A stretch of 64,000 nt of DNA from an uncultured Parabacteroides sp. (GCA_949298575.1 CASFXH010000002.1:52060-116059), one strand, 5' to 3'. Positions 34,091 to 42,631 are shown, numbered from the stretch's first letter. Notes: generated by a model from the letters alone, not told the origin. Translations and numbers: made by a program.

Positions 34091-34822
34091 ATGTACATGA
34101 AAAATGGGAATATGGAGAATCGGGTCTCCTTCGTTTCGCTGGGACCGGGTGATGAGGCGTGGGTGACGGTGGCTGCTCGTGACGCGTTGCGTGTCGCGGA
34201 GAAAGTTTATTGTCCTAGCGTGGAGGACCGGCAAGGCCGGCGGCGTTCGCGCGCGGCGGAATTGGCGCGAGCCTTGGAGATAGATCCCGCTAAGATTATT
34301 TGTTTTGATTTAGCGATGCGAGAGGAGCGAACGGCCGCGCATACGGCTTATGACCAGGTGTTCGAATGGGTACGAGCTGATTATATGGCGGGTCTTCGTG
34401 TAGCCGTGGCGGTAGAGGGTGACGTGAGCATTTACGCATCGATTCATTATGTAATGGATCGTTTGGAAACGGCCGGCGTGCCAGTGGAACAAGTAGCGGG
34501 TATTCCTTCATTCATCGCGGCGGCGGCCATGGCCCGTTTAAGTTTGGTCAGCCAAGAGGAAAAGCTTCTTGTGATCCCAGGTCATGCCTCGGTTGAAGAG
34601 TTGGATCGTTGGCTGACTGAAGGCTGTGTCGTGGTTTTAATGAAACTTTCGCGCCAAGCGAATGCCTTGAAAGAATATTTATGCGAACACCCTTCTTATC
34701 TTTATTATTATATGGAGAATGTGGCAACCCCTGAAGCGATTTGCTTAACTGACGTGCCTGCGATCCTCGCGAGGTCTTTTCCTTATTTTTCTTTGTTGAT
34801 TATTAAAACGAATAATAGTTAA
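34091..34822 (+). CDS. cbiL: Precorrin-2 / cobalt-factor-2 C20-methyltransferase
   Basis: SAM-dependent tetrapyrrole methylase of the corrin pathway. The 243 residues start with the family motif VSFVSLGPGDEAWVTVAARDALRVAEKVYCPS (near 13-44), which in CbiL/CobI proteins replaces the usual GxGPGDPxLLT. It continues with VAVAVEGDVSIYASIHYVMDRL (the conserved G-D-P/V-region near 103) and GIPSFIAAAAMARLSL. The motif set and length favour the C20 methyltransferase over CobM/CobJ-type enzymes. Three in-frame ATGs (34091, 34097, 34112) are possible; a GGAGA precedes the first. It is isolated from other corrin genes here and divergent from the ABC importer. It ends one base inside the recombinase gene start. 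Confidence 0.8.
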   Translation: MYMKNGNMENRVSFVSLGPGDEAWVTVAARDALRVAEKVYCPSVEDRQGRRRSRAAELARALEIDPAKIICFDLAMREERTAAHTAYDQVFEWVRADYMAGLRVAVAVEGDVSIYASIHYVMDRLETAGVPVEQVAGIPSFIAAAAMARLSLVSQEEKLLVIPGHASVEELDRWLTEGCVVVLMKLSRQANALKEYLCEHPSYLYYYMENVATPEAICLTDVPAILARSFPYFSLLIIKTNNS

Positions 34823-35796
34823 TGGGTAAATATGGTATCTCGATTCACCTTTCAATACAATTGGGCAAAAGAGAAAAATCACGGGAGAAAAAGCGGGAAA
34901 AGGAAAGTCCTTTCTTTCTTGCTTTCATGGCGAAAGAGAAGGCGCAGCTTCGAAAAGAAGGACAGATCAACACGGCTTTAAATTACCGGACTGTTTTGCG
35001 TTCATTCCGAATGTTTTTGGCGGATAAAGATTTGCCATTGGACGCGATAACGAGAGAGTTAATCAAAGATTATAATCATTGGCTGCAAAAACACGTGAAA
35101 TCCAATACGATCTCTTGTTATTTGCGTACGCTTCGCGCGGTTTATAATAAAGCGGTCAAACAAGGATTGACTAGACAGCGGTTACCTTTTGAGGGCTTTT
35201 TTATGGGAAATGATAAGGTGAATCGTTCGATTCTTGATGGTAAGACGCTCCGCCGATTGGCTGAAGCTTCTTTACCAACCCAGTCTCTTTGTTTTGCCCG
35301 AGACTTACTCCTTTTTTGTTTTCTGGCGTGCGGAATGCCTTTCGTCGATATGGCCTTTTTGAGAAAAGATCAGATTGTTAAAGGTTATTTGACTTACTAT
35401 CGTCAAAAGACGGGCAAGCGGGTTTGTTTGAAAGTAACGCCTCCCATGGCGAAAATTATTCAAACTTATGATGTTGAAGGAAGTGATTATGTCTTCCCTA
35501 TTCTTCAGGATCCTGTATCGATTGAGGATGCTTATGAGCAATATCATAGGGGGTTGAATAGTTATAATCAGCGTTTGAAACGTTTGGCTACTTTGTTGCG
35601 AATCGAAGGTTCCCTTTCTTCTTATACACCTCGTCACACATGGGCTTCTTTGGCTTATGAGGCAGATGTTCCCGTCGCGCTTATCTCTCAAGCGTTGGGA
35701 CATACTCAAGCTCGTACGACTCAAATCTATCTTCATGCTTTGACTCAAACACTGGATGGGGTTCAAGAACTTGTTTATCAAAAATACTTAGCTTGA
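34822..35796 (+). CDS. Tyrosine recombinase with the first catalytic Arg replaced by Cys
   Basis: A 324-residue tyrosine recombinase of the Bacteroides integrase type. It has an N-terminal SAM-like DNA-binding domain (LNYRTVLRSFRMFLADKDLPL, residues about 52-72, to NKAVKQGLTRQ) and a catalytic domain from about 135. The catalytic set reads: Lys in YYRQKTGKRV, Arg II in TPRHTWASL, His in ALGHTQARTT, Tyr in QIYLHAL. The first Arg is normally in a TRGMSFVDMA segment; here it is ACGMPFVDMA and codon 170 (35329-35331) is TGC, Cys. A CGC-to-TGC change would give this. It may be inactive. It overlaps the methyltransferase stop by one base, and it is followed by pseudogenes and a tRNA cluster. Confidence 0.88.
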   Translation: MGKYGISIHLSIQLGKREKSREKKREKESPFFLAFMAKEKAQLRKEGQINTALNYRTVLRSFRMFLADKDLPLDAITRELIKDYNHWLQKHVKSNTISCYLRTLRAVYNKAVKQGLTRQRLPFEGFFMGNDKVNRSILDGKTLRRLAEASLPTQSLCFARDLLLFCFLACGMPFVDMAFLRKDQIVKGYLTYYRQKTGKRVCLKVTPPMAKIIQTYDVEGSDYVFPILQDPVSIEDAYEQYHRGLNSYNQRLKRLATLLRIEGSLSSYTPRHTWASLAYEADVPVALISQALGHTQARTTQIYLHALTQTLDGVQELVYQKYLA

Positions 35797-35867
35797 GAGG
35801 ATGCGTATTTATTAAAAATGGACTGTGCTTTTTATAATTCCGCAAGAATATAATTTGAAGATCAATT

Positions 35868-36162
35868 ATGCCGCAAAAAGATATAAATGATTTTTTCCGT
35901 CCTATAAATTTACGGATGGAAATATCGGATTACAATTATGACAAAATAGAACTTTGTGTCGCTATGGCCAGGCTTTGGCTCGTAACACAAACCACAGTTT
36001 ATATATCATCGTGTCAAAGGACTTTCAAACAAGGAGATAGGAGAAATTCTCTTTATTGATGCCAATACCGTCAAGTTTCACAAAAAGAAACTCTTCGAGA
36101 AGCTGTGCGCTAGAAACATCATAGAAGCTGTAGGCATCGCCGCTAATCTACGGCTGATTTAG
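35868..36162 (+). pseudogene. Remnant of a PAS/LuxR-type regulator, internally deleted and frameshifted
   Basis: The frame from ATG 35868 (MPQKDINDFFRPINLRMEIS) resembles the N-terminus of Bacteroidales PAS-LuxR regulators, up to CVAMARL. The related frame then reads ARNTNHSLYIIV. A third frame reads KGLSNKEIGEILF, then ANTVKFHKKKLFEKL and ends IEAVGIAANLRLI before TAG at 36160-36162. The last part is a LuxR-type helix-turn-helix C-terminus. The middle PAS domain, normally well over 100 residues, is missing and at least two frame changes separate the parts. The remnant is AT-rich and lies in the decayed region after the recombinase gene. Confidence 0.72.
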
Positions 36163-36182
36163 AAAGACTCATAATGATTTTT

Positions 36183-36956
36183 TCAATTCTGCTTAAACGA
36201 TTGAAACCAAGAATTAAAAATGGATTCATGTAGTTTTATATTGTTTCTGTAGAACTCTTTGCTCCAGACGTTTTTCAGTCCGCAGTCTTTCATGTATTCA
36301 CTCAATGGCTCAAGCCCTATTTCCTTCCTGAGTGAATCAACTTGGTTAATGTCTTGTAGAGGAACCAAATAGTCCACTCCATTCTTGGTTATTCTCTGTG
36401 TTCCATAAATTTGTTTTTGTCCTTGGTTCATAAGACACCTGTCAGTCAGGAAAGCGTATTGCCAACCTTCTGCCGCACCTTTTTGAACAGCCTCTTTCAG
36501 TATAGGTAAATACTTATTCTGGACTAAAGAATCTTGGGAATGTTGAATACAAAGGAAAAGAGCTTCATTCGCTTCATAGCCAATATCATCAGGCGCAAGC
36601 CAACCGTATTAGTCAATAATTTCAGTAACTCTGACAGAATTTTTATGATCTATGTCGTTCATTGTCTTTTTTATTTTATCCACATTCTGTTTCTTCTTCC
36701 GAGCATCAATCAACAAAAGACGTATACTTTGGTCTTTGATTCTCATTTCTTTTAATTCCTTTTCTATAGAATATAATTCTGCGTTATACTCTTTTTCATA
36801 AGCATCAAGAAGCCCGATATAGGTCTTATTAAACAATGAGGTATCTTGCTTATTGAGATAATGATAACAACTATCCACAATACTTGAAAAATTTTGTGCT
36901 TCTGATTTATTACAGAATAGCAAAATCGAATAGATTAGAAATAAATTCTTTAGCAT
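36183..36956 (-). pseudogene. DUF6624 protein broken by one in-frame stop codon
   Basis: Two minus-strand frames, 36609-36956 (115 codons) and a downstream part from 36431 to 36183, lie in the same phase. Between them the translation continues without a frameshift: EIID, stop (TAA, about 36609-36611), then YGWLAPDDIGYEANEALFLC and on to QYAFLTDRCLMNQGQKQIYGT. Together they make about 257 residues with a signal peptide (LFLIYSILLFCNKSEAQ) and the features of DUF6624: DKYGW-type turn, a QHS helix, a TDR strand and YGTQRITKNG. The family normally has Lys or Gln before YGW, so a single base change (AAA or CAA to TAA) explains the stop. It may be a recent nonsense mutation or a read error. Confidence 0.8.
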
Positions 36957-36968
36957 ATAGATTGATAT

Positions 36969-37703
36969 TTATCGAGATTTGTGTAAATAAATATTCGTTA
37001 GAATTACTGCGATAGCAATTGATAAAATTCTAAATATATTTGAAATAATGCCACCTACGGCTACTGAGTTTCCTTCTACGATAAATAACTGCCAAGACAA
37101 ATTCATAAAGAAATGCAGCCCTATTGGACACCAAAGATTAAAATTCCACTTCACATATATCCAGCTAAAATATAATCCGCCTAAAAATGTTATTCCGAAA
37201 GCCATTAGGGAAGAAATCAAATCATGTCCCTGATAAAGATGAAGAGAACCGAACAATACGGACGGTATAAGTACTGACCATCCGAAACCTATTTTACAGT
37301 AGCGGAATAATTGACCAAAGATAAAACCTCTGAAAATAATTTCCTCAAATATAGCGGCAATGACAGTTGAACGGATAAGCTGATCTAATGTCAGTTCATT
37401 ATTAAGTTCTCCTATAATCGGGAAAGCGATAAAAAGAGGAAGTGTACTGATTAAAGCGAAAACTATTCCCGTTATAAAGTTGCCATCAAGTCCAAGCTGA
37501 TGGAAAAGGTCTTTAGGCTTATGTAATAGGAATAAAACAATAACTATGGGCAAGCATACTATCAAATGCATCACAAAAGAAGCCAAAGTTCTTTGTAAAT
37601 GAAATGGATTAACAATTAAATGTGCCTGCTTATAAAACAAAAGTATAAATATAGAAGAAACCGCTATAATTAGAAATTTTCGCAACTTTTCTTTAAGATT
37701 CAT
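36969..37703 (-). CDS. CPBP-family intramembrane glutamic protease
   Basis: A 244-residue membrane protein of the CAAX-protease/bacteriocin-processing (Abi) family. I use the ATG at 37703 (MNLKEKLRKFLIIAV) because the upstream 14 residues lack the basic-hydrophobic start of the family. Motif 1 reads FEEIIFRGFIFGQLF (EExxxR, near residue 122), motif 2 is FGSLHLYQGHD (FxxxH), and motif 3 is the late GLHFFMNLSWQLF with H and N. All catalytic positions appear present. About seven hydrophobic segments are seen. Bacterial relatives are linked to self-immunity or prenyl-protein processing; the substrate here is unknown. It is AT-rich and the only intact gene between the two pseudogenes and the tRNA cluster. 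Confidence 0.82.
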   Translation of the reverse strand: MNLKEKLRKFLIIAVSSIFILLFYKQAHLIVNPFHLQRTLASFVMHLIVCLPIVIVLFLLHKPKDLFHQLGLDGNFITGIVFALISTLPLFIAFPIIGELNNELTLDQLIRSTVIAAIFEEIIFRGFIFGQLFRYCKIGFGWSVLIPSVLFGSLHLYQGHDLISSLMAFGITFLGGLYFSWIYVKWNFNLWCPIGLHFFMNLSWQLFIVEGNSVAVGGIISNIFRILSIAIAVILTNIYLHKSR

Positions 37704-37898
37704 GGTGATAAGTTTTAAATTTGAATTTATAATGCAAAGTTCCATACATTCTGGAACTTTTCCACTACTCTACAGGGTAGTATCTAATCATGAAAATAAA
37801 AAATACGGTGCGATATGTATAGAATTGCTAAATGTAATCCTAAAACCAAGGCTGTTATTTAAAAAAATGGCTAGTCCTAATTTTTGGGGTGTAAAAAA

Positions 37899-37933
37899 TG
37901 GTGTAAATCATTACAGATGCTTGATTTACACCA
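37899..37933 (-). terminator. Terminator of the tRNA cluster
   Basis: TGGTGTAAATCA (37899-37910) pairs perfectly with TGATTTACACCA (37922-37933), 12 bp with an 11-base loop. On the minus strand it is followed by TTTTTTACACCCC. It lies 7 bases beyond the 3' end of tRNA-Ser. Confidence 0.8.
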
Positions 37934-37940
37934 TTTATTG

Positions 37941-38025
37941 CGGAGAGAGAGGGATTCGAACCCCCGGTACCTCTCGGTACGGCGGTTTTCAAGACCGCTG
38001 TAATCGACCACTCTACCATCTCTCC
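37941..38025 (-). tRNA. tRNA-Ser (anticodon TGA)
   Basis: An 85-base class II tRNA on the minus strand. Acceptor GGAGAGA pairs with TCTCTCC with G as discriminator. The anticodon loop is CTTGAAA, a long variable arm follows (CCGTACCGAGAGGTACCGG region), and the T arm contains GGTTCGAATCC. CCA is not encoded. Confidence 0.93.
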
Positions 38026-38028
38026 AAG

Positions 38029-38101
38029 TGACCTCGGAGGGGCTCGAACCCTCGACCCAATGATTAAGAGTCATTTGCTCTACCAACTGAGCTACGAAGT
38101 C
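38029..38101 (-). tRNA. tRNA-Lys (anticodon CTT), copy 1
   Basis: A 73-base tRNA on the minus strand. Acceptor GACTTCG pairs with CGAGGTC, the anticodon loop reads CTCTTAA, and the T loop is in GGGTTCGAGCCCC. It lies 3 bases from tRNA-Ser and is identical to the next copy. Confidence 0.93.
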
Positions 38102-38127
38102 GTTTGGAACACTTTGTCAATTGAAAG

Positions 38128-38200
38128 TGACCTCGGAGGGGCTCGAACCCTCGACCCAATGATTAAGAGTCATTTGCTCTACCAACTGAGCTACGAAGTC
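38128..38200 (-). tRNA. tRNA-Lys (anticodon CTT), copy 2
   Basis: Identical to the copy at 38029-38101, 26 bases away. The three tRNA genes are probably one transcript running leftward to the terminator at 37899-37933. Confidence 0.93.
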
Positions 38201-38276
38201 GTTTTTCTTGCGATCGTTTTTTTGTGATTGCGGGTGCAAAGATAGAGACTATTTCGGAATATACAAATGATTCCAT

Positions 38277-39098
38277 CTATTTTTTTGGATCGAAATCGTC
38301 GAGCGTGAAGATACCTGTTGGAGTTGTGCGTTTTAAAGGTGTGACAATCACGTCTTTCCCGACCCGTATACCTTCTTGAAATAGCCTAATGTCGATTGTT
38401 TTGAGGGCGAGCTCAGGGTGGTTGTTGTCCCGGCTCAGATGGCAAAGCCAGATATTTTTGAGTTGGGGGGTGTAGTGGGTCGCTAGATATTCCGCCGCTT
38501 CCTTGTTGCTGAGGTGACCGGTTGGCCCGGCAACACGTTCTTTCAGGAATGGGGGATATGTGCCGTATCGCAACATCTCCTCGTCGTAGTTCGTTTCCAA
38601 GACAAGGTGATTGGTTTGGGTGATATACTTCCCGATCGTCTCGGTGATATGGCCGACATCGGTGGCGATGGTAAATGTTTGGCCACCGTATTTGACGCAA
38701 TAGCCCACGTTGTCCGTACTGTCGTGGGGAACTTCGAAGGCAGTGATTTTGAAGTCGCGGATCGTGAAAGGTGTCTCTTTTTCGATGATATGGCGCGAGA
38801 GAGTGAGGCGTTCCTCGACGTATCGGCTTTTGTCGATGCCCCGATGCACTTCGGACGTGGCATAGATGGGAAGGTGGTATTTCTCGCCGAGGCATCCGAC
38901 AGTCTTGATGTGGTCGGCATGATCGTGCGTGATCAATACGCCAACGATCTTGCTGAAGTCGATGAGATATTCTTTCAAGACTTTTCGGATGGTCCGGATA
39001 CCGATACCGGCATCGATGAGGAGGCCGAAATCTGGTGTCCCGAGATAATAGCAGTTGCCGCTGCTTCCGCTCGCTAAGCTTAAGAATTGGAGTTCCAT
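38277..39098 (-). CDS. MBL-fold hydrolase (YycJ/WalJ-like)
   Basis: A 273-residue cytoplasmic metallo-beta-lactamase-fold protein. The N-terminus MELQFLSLASGSSGNCYYLG is the signature of the YycJ/VicX group. The metal motif is THDHADHIKTVGCL (HxHxDH, near residues 58-63), followed by a middle His in FEVPHDSTDNVGYC, Asp in TDVGHITE and a final His in LCHLSRDNNHPE, so two metals can be bound. YycJ homologues in Firmicutes act with the WalRK system and in DNA repair; in Bacteroidota the role is not defined. It is last of a three-gene minus-strand run with an asparaginase and a TRIC-like channel. Confidence 0.88.
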   Translation of the reverse strand: MELQFLSLASGSSGNCYYLGTPDFGLLIDAGIGIRTIRKVLKEYLIDFSKIVGVLITHDHADHIKTVGCLGEKYHLPIYATSEVHRGIDKSRYVEERLTLSRHIIEKETPFTIRDFKITAFEVPHDSTDNVGYCVKYGGQTFTIATDVGHITETIGKYITQTNHLVLETNYDEEMLRYGTYPPFLKERVAGPTGHLSNKEAAEYLATHYTPQLKNIWLCHLSRDNNHPELALKTIDIRLFQEGIRVGKDVIVTPLKRTTPTGIFTLDDFDPKK

Positions 39099-39126
39099 AT
39101 CGTTTCTTCTTTTCTCTTTCTGGGTA

Positions 39127-40194
39127 TCAATGATGGAATGTTTCTGGGATGGTGACTTCGCCGATCAGGGAACAATTCATGTGTTCTTTGACTTCCTCAG
39201 GGCTAAGTCCGTGGCCGAATAAGAACATCAGTTTGGTGACCGCGCTTTCAGTGGTGCTGTCGAATCCGCTGATGACGCCCGCTTCGAGGAGCTTATGCCC
39301 CGTCTCGTAACGATGCATCTCGACACTTCCGGCCCGGCATTGCGTGATGTTTACGATTACGATACCTCGGTCGACCGCATCCTTCAGGCTTTTCAGGAAC
39401 CAATCGTGTGAAGGTGCGTTGCCACTTCCAAATGTTTCCATCACTACCCCTTTCAGGTCTGGAATGTTCAGGATGCTTTCCATGACTTGACGAGAAATAC
39501 CGGGAAAGATCTTTAGGATCGCGATGTGGCGATCGAGGAGATAGTGTGGTTTGAGAGGCTTTCGGGAGACGGGATGATAGATTTGTGTCGTGTCGTATTT
39601 GATGTAGATGCCGGCTTGGGCTAAAGCGGGATAGTTGTATGAGCGAAACGCGTTGAAGTTATCCGCGTTGATCTTACTGGTTCGATTGCCGCGTAGCAAG
39701 ACATTTTCGAAGAAGACACAAACTTCGGGTACGAGGGGAACCCCGTTCTCTTGCGCCGCCGCGATTTCGATGGCCGTGATCAAGTTTTCTTTGCCGTCCG
39801 TGCGCAGCATTCCGATTGGGAGTTGAGAGCCTGTCAGGATCACGGGTTTGCTTAAGTTTTCGAGCATGAAGCTTAGGGCAGAGGCGGTGTATGACATGGT
39901 GTCTGTCCCGTGGAGAATGACGAAACCATTGTATTTTTGATAGTTCTCGGCAATGATTTTCACGATCTTAGTCCATGAGTCCGGGCCCATGTCTGACGAG
40001 TCCATGGGAGGATCGAATTGGATGGTCGATACGTTATATCCTAGCTTTTTCAGCTCCGGCATATTGTCTTTCAGGTGCTGAAAGTTGAATGATTCTAGAA
40101 CCCCGGTTTCGGGGTTTTCGATCATCCCGATGGTACCTCCTGTATAGATGAGTAGGATGGAAGCTCTTTCTTGTTCTGTTTCTGTATGGATCAT
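39127..40194 (-). CDS. ansA: Type I L-asparaginase, cytoplasmic
   Basis: Hydrolyses L-asparagine to aspartate and ammonia. The 355 residues contain the first catalytic Thr in LLIYTGGTIGMI (near residue 18) and the second Thr-Asp pair in VILHGTDTMSYTASALSFML (near residues 98-117). No signal peptide is present, which fits the cytoplasmic type I enzyme rather than the secreted type II. The C-terminal allosteric-type domain contains GVVMETFGSGNAPSH and ITQCRAGSVEMHRYETG. The length is slightly above E. coli AnsA (338). It lies 28 bases before the MBL gene and 17 bases after the UPF0126 gene on the same strand. Confidence 0.93.
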   Translation of the reverse strand: MIHTETEQERASILLIYTGGTIGMIENPETGVLESFNFQHLKDNMPELKKLGYNVSTIQFDPPMDSSDMGPDSWTKIVKIIAENYQKYNGFVILHGTDTMSYTASALSFMLENLSKPVILTGSQLPIGMLRTDGKENLITAIEIAAAQENGVPLVPEVCVFFENVLLRGNRTSKINADNFNAFRSYNYPALAQAGIYIKYDTTQIYHPVSRKPLKPHYLLDRHIAILKIFPGISRQVMESILNIPDLKGVVMETFGSGNAPSHDWFLKSLKDAVDRGIVIVNITQCRAGSVEMHRYETGHKLLEAGVISGFDSTTESAVTKLMFLFGHGLSPEEVKEHMNCSLIGEVTIPETFHH

Positions 40195-40211
40195 ATTATG
40201 TTATAGATTAT

Positions 40212-40832
40212 TTAACGATTCTGTTCCTCTCCTTTCAGAACGGGGAGACTGATGTGGTATTTTACGGCGACTACTCGGGCTAGGACGCAACTGAAGGCTG
40301 CCACGAATTGGGTCATGGCCTCGCTGAGGGGCGTGGCAAGACAGATCCAATAGATGAAGCCGCCGAAAACGCAAGCTAAAGCATAGATGTCTTTCCGGAA
40401 AATCAAAGGCACCTCGTTGATCAAGATGTCGCGCAGCATACCTCCGAAAGCGCCCGTGATCGTACCCATCACGATAGCGGTCCACATTGGAAAACCGTAA
40501 GTGAGTGTCTTGTCGAGTCCGACCACCATGAAGAGGCCCAGCCCGATGGCGTCGAAAATGAAAAAAGTGTTGTTAAGTCGGATAACATATCGTCGGAAGA
40601 TAAGCACGAAGAGCAACGCTAAGCCTGACACGATCATGTAAGACGCTTGGGTCATCCAAAAAGGAGTCGTGTTGAGCATGATATCGCGCAACGTTCCGCC
40701 GCCGACCGCCGTGACCAATCCTACCACGTAGGCGCCAAACCAATCAAATTGTTTCGCTGAAGCCAACCTGATCCCGCTAATGGCAAACGCGAAGGTGCCG
40801 ACATAATCGCAGAGGGTGATAAAATCTATCAT
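40212..40832 (-). CDS. UPF0126 / trimeric intracellular cation channel-like membrane protein
   Basis: A 206-residue inner-membrane protein of two repeated Gly-rich triple-helix halves: the first has TFAFAISGIRLASAKQFDWFGAYVVGLVTAVGGGTLRD, written in parts along residues 14-51, and the second FGGMLRDILINEVPLIFRKDIYA. The repeated GGGTLRD / GGMLRD motifs are those of the YadS/UPF0126 family, bacterial relatives of TRIC cation channels. About seven membrane segments are seen. The gene starts the run that includes the asparaginase and MBL genes; a minus-strand -7-like TATTTTCG lies at 40848-40855, just ahead of its ATG. The transported ion is unknown. Confidence 0.88.
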   Translation of the reverse strand: MIDFITLCDYVGTFAFAISGIRLASAKQFDWFGAYVVGLVTAVGGGTLRDIMLNTTPFWMTQASYMIVSGLALLFVLIFRRYVIRLNNTFFIFDAIGLGLFMVVGLDKTLTYGFPMWTAIVMGTITGAFGGMLRDILINEVPLIFRKDIYALACVFGGFIYWICLATPLSEAMTQFVAAFSCVLARVVAVKYHISLPVLKGEEQNR

Positions 40833-40895
40833 TTTGATTTTTTCCCGCGAAAATACGCAATAGTTCCATTCCTCGTTTTGCCTGCCACCTCTTTT

Positions 40896-42545
40896 TTATG
40901 GGGCGGAAGGGGAGAGGCGTTCCAGTTCCCGCAGGTTCTCCAGCTTTTTACGGCGCATGAAGTCGTAGATGCCCTCTAGGTGCTCGGTCACGTGTTGGTG
41001 ATCGAACTCGTAAACCTTGGTGACGAGGCCATCCAGGAAGTCTCGGTCGTGAGAGACGATGAGCAGGGTCCCGTCGAATTCTTTCAGGGCTTGCTTCAAG
41101 ATGTCTTTCGTACGGAGATCGAGATGGTTGGTTGGCTCATCGAGGATGAGCAAGTTGATGGGTTCGAGCAGGAGTCTCAGGAGCGCTAGCCTAGCTCGTT
41201 CGCCACCCGAGAGGACCTTGACCTTCTTGTTGGAGTTCTCGCCCCCGAAGAGAAAGGCGCCCAGCAGATCCTTGATCTTCGTGCGAATCTCGCCTTTTGC
41301 CACGTCGTCGATCGTCTGAAAGACGGTTAGTTCTTCATCGAGCAGGGCGGCTTGGTTTTGGGCGAAATAGCCGATATGGACATTGTGTCCGATCGTGAGG
41401 GTCCCGTCGAAAGGCAGCTCACGCATGATGCATTTTACGAGGGTCGACTTGCCTTCACCGTTCCGGCCGACGAACGCGATCTTGTCGCCTCGGGCGATGG
41501 TTAGGTTCACGTCATGGAATACGACATGGTCGCCAAAAGCCTTGCGGACGTTTTCGAGTACGACGGGGTAGGAGCCCGACCGGGGTGCTGGGGGAAAGCG
41601 GAGACGCAAGGCCGACGTGTCTTCCTCGTCGACTTCCAGGAGCTGTAGTTTCTCGAGCATTTTCACGCGGCTTTGCACTTGGAGTGTCTTGGAGTAGGTA
41701 CCTTTGAAGCGTTCGATGAAAGCCTTAGTCTCGGCGATCATTTTTTGTTGCTCGTCGTAGGCTTTTTGCTGTTGGGCGCGGCGTTCGGCTCGGAGTCGCA
41801 AGTATTGGCTGTAGTTGACTTTGTAGTCGTAAACGCGGCCCATCGTCACCTCGATGGTGCGGGTGGTGAGGTGGTCGACGAAGGCTCGGTCATGGCTGAT
41901 TACCATGACGGTCTGCCCGCTGTTGATTAGGAAGTCTTCCAGCCATTGGATCGACTCGATGTCGAGATGATTGGTCGGCTCGTCGAGCAAGAGTAAATCC
42001 GGTTGGCGCAGGAGGAGCTTAGCCAGCTCGATCCGCATTCGCCATCCGCCGCTGAATTCTCGGGTTGGTCGGCCCAAGTCCGAGCGCCGGAAGCCTAGTC
42101 CGAGCAAGGTGCGCTCGACCGCTTCCTCATAGTTGATGGCTTCGATGGCGTAGTATTTCTCGCTCAGGGTGGCGACTCGCTCGATGAGGGCCATATAGCT
42201 GTCCGATTCGTAGTCCGCCCGTTCCGTCAGTTCGCGGTTGAGGGCCTCGATTTCCGCTTCCATCGCGCGCAGGTGGGCGAAGGCTTGGGCGGTTTCCTCG
42301 AAGACGGTCCGCCGTTCTTCCGTCAGCAGGTGTTGGGGCAGGTAAGCGATGACGGCTTCTTTCGGGGCGTTGACTTTTCCCCGCGTTGGCTCGCGCTCAC
42401 CAGCCAGGATCTTGAGCAAGGTCGATTTGCCCGCGCCGTTCTTACCCATCAGGGCGATACGGTCTTTCTCATTGATCACGAAAGAAATGTCAGAGAAGAG
42501 GGCGCTCCCTCCGAACTCCATGGTCAATCCGTCGACTGAAATCAT
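40896..42545 (-). CDS. ABC-F family ATPase
   Basis: A 549-residue soluble twin-ATPase protein acting on the ribosome. I use the ATG at 42545 (MISVDGLTMEFGG), which lies behind a perfect -7 box at 42584-42591 and gives the normal ABC-F start. The first ABC domain has GKNGAGKST and, near 160, EFSGGWRMRIELAKLLLR with DLLLLDEPTNHLD. The second has VGRNGEGKST, VLSGGERARLALLRLLL and NLLILDEPTNHLDL. The linker between the domains (about 245-320) is a long charged helical hairpin, the part that enters the ribosomal E site. There are no membrane segments. The short C-terminus favours a YkpA/EttA-like housekeeping member over a drug-resistance protein. Confidence 0.93.
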   Translation of the reverse strand: MISVDGLTMEFGGSALFSDISFVINEKDRIALMGKNGAGKSTLLKILAGEREPTRGKVNAPKEAVIAYLPQHLLTEERRTVFEETAQAFAHLRAMEAEIEALNRELTERADYESDSYMALIERVATLSEKYYAIEAINYEEAVERTLLGLGFRRSDLGRPTREFSGGWRMRIELAKLLLRQPDLLLLDEPTNHLDIESIQWLEDFLINSGQTVMVISHDRAFVDHLTTRTIEVTMGRVYDYKVNYSQYLRLRAERRAQQQKAYDEQQKMIAETKAFIERFKGTYSKTLQVQSRVKMLEKLQLLEVDEEDTSALRLRFPPAPRSGSYPVVLENVRKAFGDHVVFHDVNLTIARGDKIAFVGRNGEGKSTLVKCIMRELPFDGTLTIGHNVHIGYFAQNQAALLDEELTVFQTIDDVAKGEIRTKIKDLLGAFLFGGENSNKKVKVLSGGERARLALLRLLLEPINLLILDEPTNHLDLRTKDILKQALKEFDGTLLIVSHDRDFLDGLVTKVYEFDHQHVTEHLEGIYDFMRRKKLENLRELERLSPSAP

Positions 42546-42583
42546 ATATATAATAATGTATAGAGAATGGTGAAAAATCCGGG

Positions 42584-42591
42584 CAAAGATA
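42584..42591 (-). promoter_or_regulatory. -7 box of the ABC-F gene
   Basis: Reads TATCTTTG on the minus strand, an exact TAnnTTTG match, 39 bases before the ATG at 42545. It rules out the upstream in-frame ATG at 42596. Confidence 0.55.
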
Positions 42592-42631
42592 GCCATTTTG
42601 CCGATAAGCGAAAAAAGGGGGACTCATAGGC

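Noticed and set aside
34822-37941. Attachment-site pair for the recombinase, using the tRNA-Ser 3' end
   Set aside because: No second copy of the tRNA-Ser 3' end was found by eye near the recombinase gene or further left.
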